A stretch of 10,487 nucleotides of DNA from an uncultured Chlorobiaceae bacterium (lineage in GTDB: Bacteria > Bacteroidota > Chlorobiia > Chlorobiales > Chlorobiaceae), in assembly GCA_903904495.1 (NCBI GenBank), contig CAIVCU010000471.1:1-10487 (forward strand), in the 5' to 3' direction. Below are positions 6,870-10,487 of this stretch, in pieces (within the stretch, counting starts at the first letter, position 1; each line of letters opens with the position of its first letter). The notes below the pieces were generated by a model. That model saw only the letters and a program-made list of their open reading frames with translations. It was not told where the DNA came from and did not search any database. Both the position numbers and the translations under genes were made by a program.

Positions 6870-7117
6870 CCGGCAGGTTTCCTGACTATAAACAGTTTTC
6901 GTTTATCTAAAAACGCTTTTTCTATCGAGCAACACCCTTCCCCTAACGACCCCTGCAGTACTCAATGAGGCAGACAAAGTGGATGAAAGCCACCGGAACT
7001 GACACGCAAAACAGAGCTGTCTGGCGAAATCCTCCGGCAATACCGTTTAACAGTTGCGGGTACAGTGTACGTATTTCACGTACTTCCCTTTTATCCGGAC
7101 GTTGTATGCCCGGCACC
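6870..7117 (-). promoter_or_regulatory. Cobalamin (B12) riboswitch in the nrdJ leader
   Basis: The minus strand carries the conserved cobalamin riboswitch blocks in order. GGTGCC (7117-7112) is followed by a stem CCGGGC/GTCCGG, then AAAAGGGAA (7092-7084). The P5-type hairpin GTACGTGAAATACGTAC with its GAAA-containing loop is at 7083-7067. The B12 core CTGTACCCGCAACTG is at 7065-7051, a GGGAAGG block at 6942-6936, and the closing AGTCAGGAAACCTGCC at 6887-6872. A stem ATAAAC/GTTTAT just before the closing block may present the loop that kisses L5. The 5' and 3' ends are paired through GGT and ACC. The region between core and closing block is longer than usual, implying a large variable arm. The element ends 218 nt before the nrdJ ATG and faces it, so nrdJ is the only visible target. 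Ligand form and direction of control are not readable from sequence. Confidence 0.92.
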
Positions 7118-7302
7118 AGAAAAGAACTTCTGAATGGTAATGATTTTTCCTCCAACCATTCAATAAAAAATAAAAAAAGTGATCAACGAAAAAGTGCTGA
7201 GTGCTGAGTTCTGAGCGCTGAGGAAAAATCAGTTGGCGGTTGGAAGTGGGGTGTTAGTGCTACTTGCTGACTGCCCACTGATAATTGGGTGGGAAACCCT
7301 GT
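7118..7302. other. Interval between pepD and the riboswitch: repeats, possible pepD transcript end
   Basis: No gene is seen. After the pepD stop, CCCAC (7274-7278) and GTGGG (7289-7293) can pair around a ten-base loop, but no U-run follows on the minus strand, so it is only a weak terminator candidate. A heptamer tandem repeat lies at 7194-7221. The promoter driving the riboswitch should lie between about 7190 and 7118 on the minus strand. A TTGATC followed after 17 nt by TTGAAT is the best match I see and is poor. Confidence 0.4.
7194..7221. repeat. Four tandem copies of a 7-bp unit (GTGCTGA-like)
   Basis: On the plus strand the units are GTGCTGA, GTGCTGA, GTTCTGA and GCGCTGA, directly head to tail. 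Two are identical and two differ by one base. They lie in the intergenic space just upstream of the likely riboswitch promoter. Short tandem heptamers of this kind are familiar between genes of some green sulfur bacteria and cyanobacteria; that comparison is from memory. Confidence 0.85.
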
Positions 7303-8766
7303 TTATTTGACCGGTATATTTTTGAGCGTTTCGACAAGAAAATCCCAGAATTTCCGGACGGACGGAATGTTGACCTTTTCATCGGGAGAATGAGGGAAAC
7401 GAATGGTCGGGCCAAAAGAGATCATCTTCAACTCAGGATAGGTACTCCCAATAATCCCGCATTCGAGGCCGGCATGAACAGCCCTTATCTCGGGAATTTC
7501 CGCGAATTTCTTATGATAGATCTCCTGCATGATTTTCAGGATCGGAGATGCGTGATCGGGCTTCCAGCCGGGATAGCGGCCATCAAATACCGAGTCTGCA
7601 CCGGCAAGATCAAAGAGACTTTTGATCATGATTTCAAGATCGACTTTCGCAGAATCAACCGAACTTCTGAGCAACGTCTTGATGATAATAATGCCATTTC
7701 CTGATTGCACAATGGCAAGATTATTAGACGTTTCGACCAGGCCTGCCATATCGTTGCTCATGCGCATCACGCCATTCGGACAGGCATAGAGAGCGTTCAG
7801 CAGTTGAACAAAAATTCTCTCCTCAATAACCGATTCGGGTACAGCAGCAGGAACTGCCTCTATTTTCAGGGTTGGTTCAACTGCCGAGAGCTCATCTTGT
7901 ATGGTAGCGGCGATGACAGTGAAACTGTCAAGAAACTCCAGCGCCATGGAACCCGGAAGAGCTGCATGGACAAACGATTCACGCGGAATAGCGTTGTGGA
8001 GGCTTCCCCCATTAATGGATGCCAACAGCAACCCATGGTGAAAATGCCCATGATAAAGCAAACGGTTCATGATCTTGTTGGCATTGCCACGTCCCAAATG
8101 GATATCAACCCCGCTGTGCCCACCTTTCAAACCTGTCACCTCGATCATGAAACCCTTCCATTCACCCTGTAGTGGCTGTTCACGGTAACTGAAGCTCATC
8201 GTCCCGTTGCTGCCACCCGCACATCCGATAAAGAGCTCACCATCATCTTCCGAATCCATGTTCAGGAGAATCTCTCCCTTGAGCAGACCAGGTTTGAGTC
8301 CGAAGGCTCCCGTCATGCCGTTCTCCTCATTACTTGTAAAGAGCGCTTCAAGAGGGCCATGCAGCAGTTGTTCCCTTGATTCAAGCACAGCCATTGTCGC
8401 AGCAACGCCCAGGCCGTTATCGGCACCAAGGGTTGTTCCATCGGCACGAACCCAGTCGCCATCCAGAATGGTTTCGATCGGGTCTGTGGCAAAATCATGC
8501 TGTTTGTCAAGGTTCTTTTGCGGCACCATATCGAGATGACATTGCAAAATAACCCCTTTACAATGTTCCATACCAGGCGAAGCAGGCTTGCGGATAATGA
8601 CATTGCCAGCATCATCCACAAGGCTCTCCAATTCAAGCTTTTTCCCGAATGAAGAGATGAACTCCCTGATTTTTTCCTCATTCCCTGACACACGGGGAAT
8701 TTGAGTGAGAAGGTGAAAATTGTTCCACACCTCACGAGGAGTGAGCTGTAAAATATCGTTGTTCAT
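7303..8766 (-). CDS. pepD: Cytosolic nonspecific dipeptidase / aminoacyl-histidine dipeptidase (M20 family)
   Basis: PepD is a cytosolic di-zinc M20C peptidase that hydrolyses dipeptides, including Xaa-His, in peptide turnover. The protein has 487 residues from the ATG at 8766, against about 485 for the E. coli enzyme. Metal and catalytic residues line up with the family: H77 and D79 in QCHLDMVPQ, D116 in TTLGADNG, E147 and E148 in TSNEENG, D171 in NMDSEDDG and H459 in RFPHSPDEKVNI. The lid-domain motif HSGVDIHLGRGNANK is also present. An in-frame TTG at 8823 would add 19 residues (MADIIRTPSKFRTIISFFI) that the family does not have, so I reject it. No strong ribosome-binding site precedes 8766, which leaves the exact start slightly open. 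It lies 57 nt after the ketoacyl synthase gene on the same strand and is probably cotranscribed with it, though the functions are unrelated. Confidence 0.93.
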   Translation of the reverse strand: MNNDILQLTPREVWNNFHLLTQIPRVSGNEEKIREFISSFGKKLELESLVDDAGNVIIRKPASPGMEHCKGVILQCHLDMVPQKNLDKQHDFATDPIETILDGDWVRADGTTLGADNGLGVAATMAVLESREQLLHGPLEALFTSNEENGMTGAFGLKPGLLKGEILLNMDSEDDGELFIGCAGGSNGTMSFSYREQPLQGEWKGFMIEVTGLKGGHSGVDIHLGRGNANKIMNRLLYHGHFHHGLLLASINGGSLHNAIPRESFVHAALPGSMALEFLDSFTVIAATIQDELSAVEPTLKIEAVPAAVPESVIEERIFVQLLNALYACPNGVMRMSNDMAGLVETSNNLAIVQSGNGIIIIKTLLRSSVDSAKVDLEIMIKSLFDLAGADSVFDGRYPGWKPDHASPILKIMQEIYHKKFAEIPEIRAVHAGLECGIIGSTYPELKMISFGPTIRFPHSPDEKVNIPSVRKFWDFLVETLKNIPVK

Positions 8767-8823
8767 AATAAAAAAGGAAATGATCGTCCTGAATTTGCTA
8801 GGCGTCCTGATGATATCGGCCAA

Positions 8824-9819
8824 TCAATAGGTCAGTACCAGTCCACCTATCGAAAGGCCTGCTCCAGTGCCGACAAGCAGTACTTTTTGTCCTCTCTTAA
8901 TATTACCGTCCCGAACAGCCTGGTAGAGCGTAGCTGGAATGGAGGCCGCCACACAATTTCCAAGCCATTGCAGCGTCTGCATGACACGCTGTTCCTGCCA
9001 GCCGAATCGCCGGAGCATAAGAAGGCCGACCTTGCTTGCCTGGTGCGGAACAACGACATCAATATCGAGCAGGCTTTTTGAAAGCCCGGGGTAAAGCTCA
9101 TCGAGAAACCCGGCATCAATGTTACGCACCATGCGTAACACTGCGGAACCATTCATATGGAAAAGATCATCAGCGGAGTTGTGACCCGGTTTGGATGGAT
9201 GGCGCGCCGATCCTCCTCCCATGATCGTCGTCAAATAAGCTCCGTCACCATAGGTCTTGAAATGGGCATGATGGATTCCTGAACTCTCACCCTCGCTGGA
9301 ACGAGTAACTACAACAGCCGCAGCCGCATCCCCCACCAGCGATGCAGATTCGGGCTCTTCAGGGTTAATGCCGCACGAGGAAATGTCAGAACTGGCAATG
9401 AGAATATTGCGGTAGCGTCCTGAAGAGAGATAACTTGCTGCGACATCCATCGCGGTAATAAAGCTCAGGCAGGTATTATGCACGGTCATGGAGGGAATGC
9501 CTGAACTGCCAAGACCGAGTTGCCGCTGGATCAACGCCCCGGTATCAGGAATAGCCTGTTCACCTGTCCCAGAAGCATTGATAATAAGATTGAGCTCACC
9601 CGGCTCAAGCCCAGCCTCTTCAAGAGCTTCGCGTGCCGCCTCGGCAGCCATGAACGATGAAGTTTCATCGGTGACCCGTCGACGTTCGCGAACACCGTTG
9701 TGCTGCTCCACCCAGCCGGCTGGAAGGCCGCAGAGCATTTCAAGTTCAGAACTTGGAACTATGCAGGAAGGCAGATAACGGCCAATGCCGATAATCTTAA
9801 GGGGAAGGTTGACTTCCAT
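8824..9819 (-). CDS. Ketoacyl-ACP synthase III family protein (FabH-like)
   Basis: A 331-residue thiolase-fold condensing enzyme. The KAS III catalytic triad is intact: C117 in VHNTCLSF, H259 in VVPHQAS and N288 in LGNCVAAS. The C-terminal glycine-rich strand (LLVGTGAGLSIGG) is also typical. FabH-type enzymes condense acetyl-CoA or another acyl-CoA with malonyl-ACP to start fatty acid or polyketide synthesis. Usual housekeeping fabH neighbours (plsX, fabD, fabG, acpP) are absent, and the neighbours here are a membrane protein and a peptidase. This may therefore be a second, specialised KAS III with a different primer, or a related enzyme of OleA or polyketide-starter type; hence no gene symbol. 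The ATG at 9819 has AAGGA 8 nt upstream, within the end of the preceding gene, whose stop lies 5 nt away, so the two are tightly linked. Confidence 0.9.
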   Translation of the reverse strand: MEVNLPLKIIGIGRYLPSCIVPSSELEMLCGLPAGWVEQHNGVRERRRVTDETSSFMAAEAAREALEEAGLEPGELNLIINASGTGEQAIPDTGALIQRQLGLGSSGIPSMTVHNTCLSFITAMDVAASYLSSGRYRNILIASSDISSCGINPEEPESASLVGDAAAAVVVTRSSEGESSGIHHAHFKTYGDGAYLTTIMGGGSARHPSKPGHNSADDLFHMNGSAVLRMVRNIDAGFLDELYPGLSKSLLDIDVVVPHQASKVGLLMLRRFGWQEQRVMQTLQWLGNCVAASIPATLYQAVRDGNIKRGQKVLLVGTGAGLSIGGLVLTY

Positions 9820-9824
9820 AAATG

Positions 9825-10487
9825 TTATCCTTCCTTTTTACGCATGAGTTCCAGAAGCTCTGCTGTCCGTGAAGCTTGTTTTTCGACAGCTTCGGCCAGA
9901 CGTTCCATTTCACTATGTCGGCCGCGTTCTGTTTCCGTATCAAACAGAATAGGTTTCTGGAACCCTTCGGAGAGCTTGAAAATATGAATACAGAGGTTGA
10001 TAAGAATAACATACAACACGGGAAGCAGGTATTCTCCAAAGATGACCGGCATCTCCTGGTAATGCTGTATAAGCCCTTGCCAATCGCCACTGAAAAGCAG
10101 ATCCCATTTCATGAAAAAATAGATGTAGATAACCGGATGAAACACAAGAAAAAAGCGCATGATCTTTGATTGCCGCCGGTTTGCCGGTTCGCTTTCATAT
10201 TTGGAGAGCAACCAGGGAAAATGGCCAACAAGCATTGCCGACCTCCGGTCATTGAGATAGTGTGCACCCTGAAGGGCTGAATCAATAAAGGAGGAGACCT
10301 GACTTAACAGTACTGTAGAGAGGATCGTTGCAAGAAAAGAGTAGCTGAAATCATCAAATTTGAACGATCCTGCAAGATAGGGCAGCGTAATGGTCTTTGG
10401 TTTAATGACAATAAAAAGCAAAGCAATACCTGCAAGCAGGAGAGAAAAGGTCTGGAGCTTGCGGGCATGTTTAAGGCTTTCGATAAC
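9825..10487 (-). CDS. Membrane protein of unknown function (5' part beyond the window)
   Basis: The frame is open from the right edge (10487) to a TAA at 9827-9825, giving 220 visible codons. A TTG at 10421 can look like a start, but coding continues upstream of it (VIESLKHARKLQTF), so the true start is outside. Hydrophobic segments are at about visible residues 13-28 (SLLLAGIALLFIVI), 48-66 (moderate), 110-128 (FFLVFHPVIYIYFF) and 152-169 (YLLPVLYVILINLCIHIF), suggesting a multi-span membrane protein. The last 40 residues are charged and heptad-like (EMERLAEAVEKQASRTAELL) and may form a cytoplasmic coiled coil. I do not recognise the family. Its stop lies 5 nt before the ketoacyl synthase start and it carries that gene's ribosome-binding site, so the two are very likely one operon and may share a membrane-lipid-related role; that is an inference from position only. 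Confidence 0.8.
   Translation of the reverse strand, partial: VIESLKHARKLQTFSLLLAGIALLFIVIKPKTITLPYLAGSFKFDDFSYSFLATILSTVLLSQVSSFIDSALQGAHYLNDRRSAMLVGHFPWLLSKYESEPANRRQSKIMRFFLVFHPVIYIYFFMKWDLLFSGDWQGLIQHYQEMPVIFGEYLLPVLYVILINLCIHIFKLSEGFQKPILFDTETERGRHSEMERLAEAVEKQASRTAELLELMRKKEG

Noticed and set aside
6943..7207. Short ORFs on both strands in the nrdJ leader (6943-7155 minus, 6965-7207 plus)
   Set aside because: They run across the conserved riboswitch blocks; conservation there is explained by RNA structure, not by protein.
7274..7293. CCCAC/GTGGG stem as a pepD terminator
   Set aside because: Only five base pairs and no U-run after it on the minus strand, so I did not list it as a terminator.
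8313..8735. 140-codon minus-strand ORF in another frame of pepD
   Set aside because: It is the same strand but a different frame from a well-supported M20 peptidase; its translation has no domain signal.
8767..8823. Longer pepD start at a TTG (8823)
   Set aside because: It adds 19 residues not seen in the family; the ATG at 8766 gives the standard length.

Overview
The window looks like a chromosomal piece of a moderate-GC bacterium, most likely a green sulfur bacterium (Chlorobiaceae). That placement is an inference. It rests on my recollection of how NrdJ, PepD and leader repeats look in that group, and no search was run. All genes are on the minus strand except the first two.

Region 1 (1-3126) has an accessory character. 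It opens with the 3' end of jetC and a complete jetD, the SMC-like ATPase and the nuclease subunit of a Wadjet (JetABCD) plasmid-defence operon on the plus strand. jetA, jetB and most of jetC lie to the left of the window. Facing them on the minus strand are a DUF4160 gene broken by one in-frame TAA, an intact DUF2442 partner, and a second, more degraded DUF4160 remnant touching the end of jetD. A long imperfect hairpin (1762-1828) sits between the convergent units. A DUF6398 gene follows, with a possible 44-residue ORF coupled to it by an ATGA overlap.

Region 2 (3157-7117) is the adenosylcobalamin-dependent ribonucleotide reductase gene nrdJ, with all five class II active-site residues present. 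An intrinsic terminator overlaps its stop codon. Upstream, a 650-nt leader contains a recognisable cobalamin riboswitch (about 7117 to 6870, minus strand), not present in any ORF. The riboswitch is followed by two hairpins and a U-run before the nrdJ start. A B12-sensing element in front of the B12-using reductase is the most interesting point in the window, because the usual arrangement represses the B12-independent isoenzyme.

Region 3 (7194-10487) starts with a 4 x 7-bp tandem repeat and then holds a minus-strand cluster. In transcription order this is a membrane protein running off the right edge, a stand-alone ketoacyl-ACP synthase III with an intact Cys-His-Asn triad, and the zinc dipeptidase PepD. 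The first two are separated by only 5 nt and are probably cotranscribed.

I found no tRNA, rRNA, CRISPR array or intact insertion sequence. Wadjet is a known system. What may be undescribed here is the riboswitch-nrdJ circuit and the repeated decay of DUF4160 genes beside the Wadjet operon.
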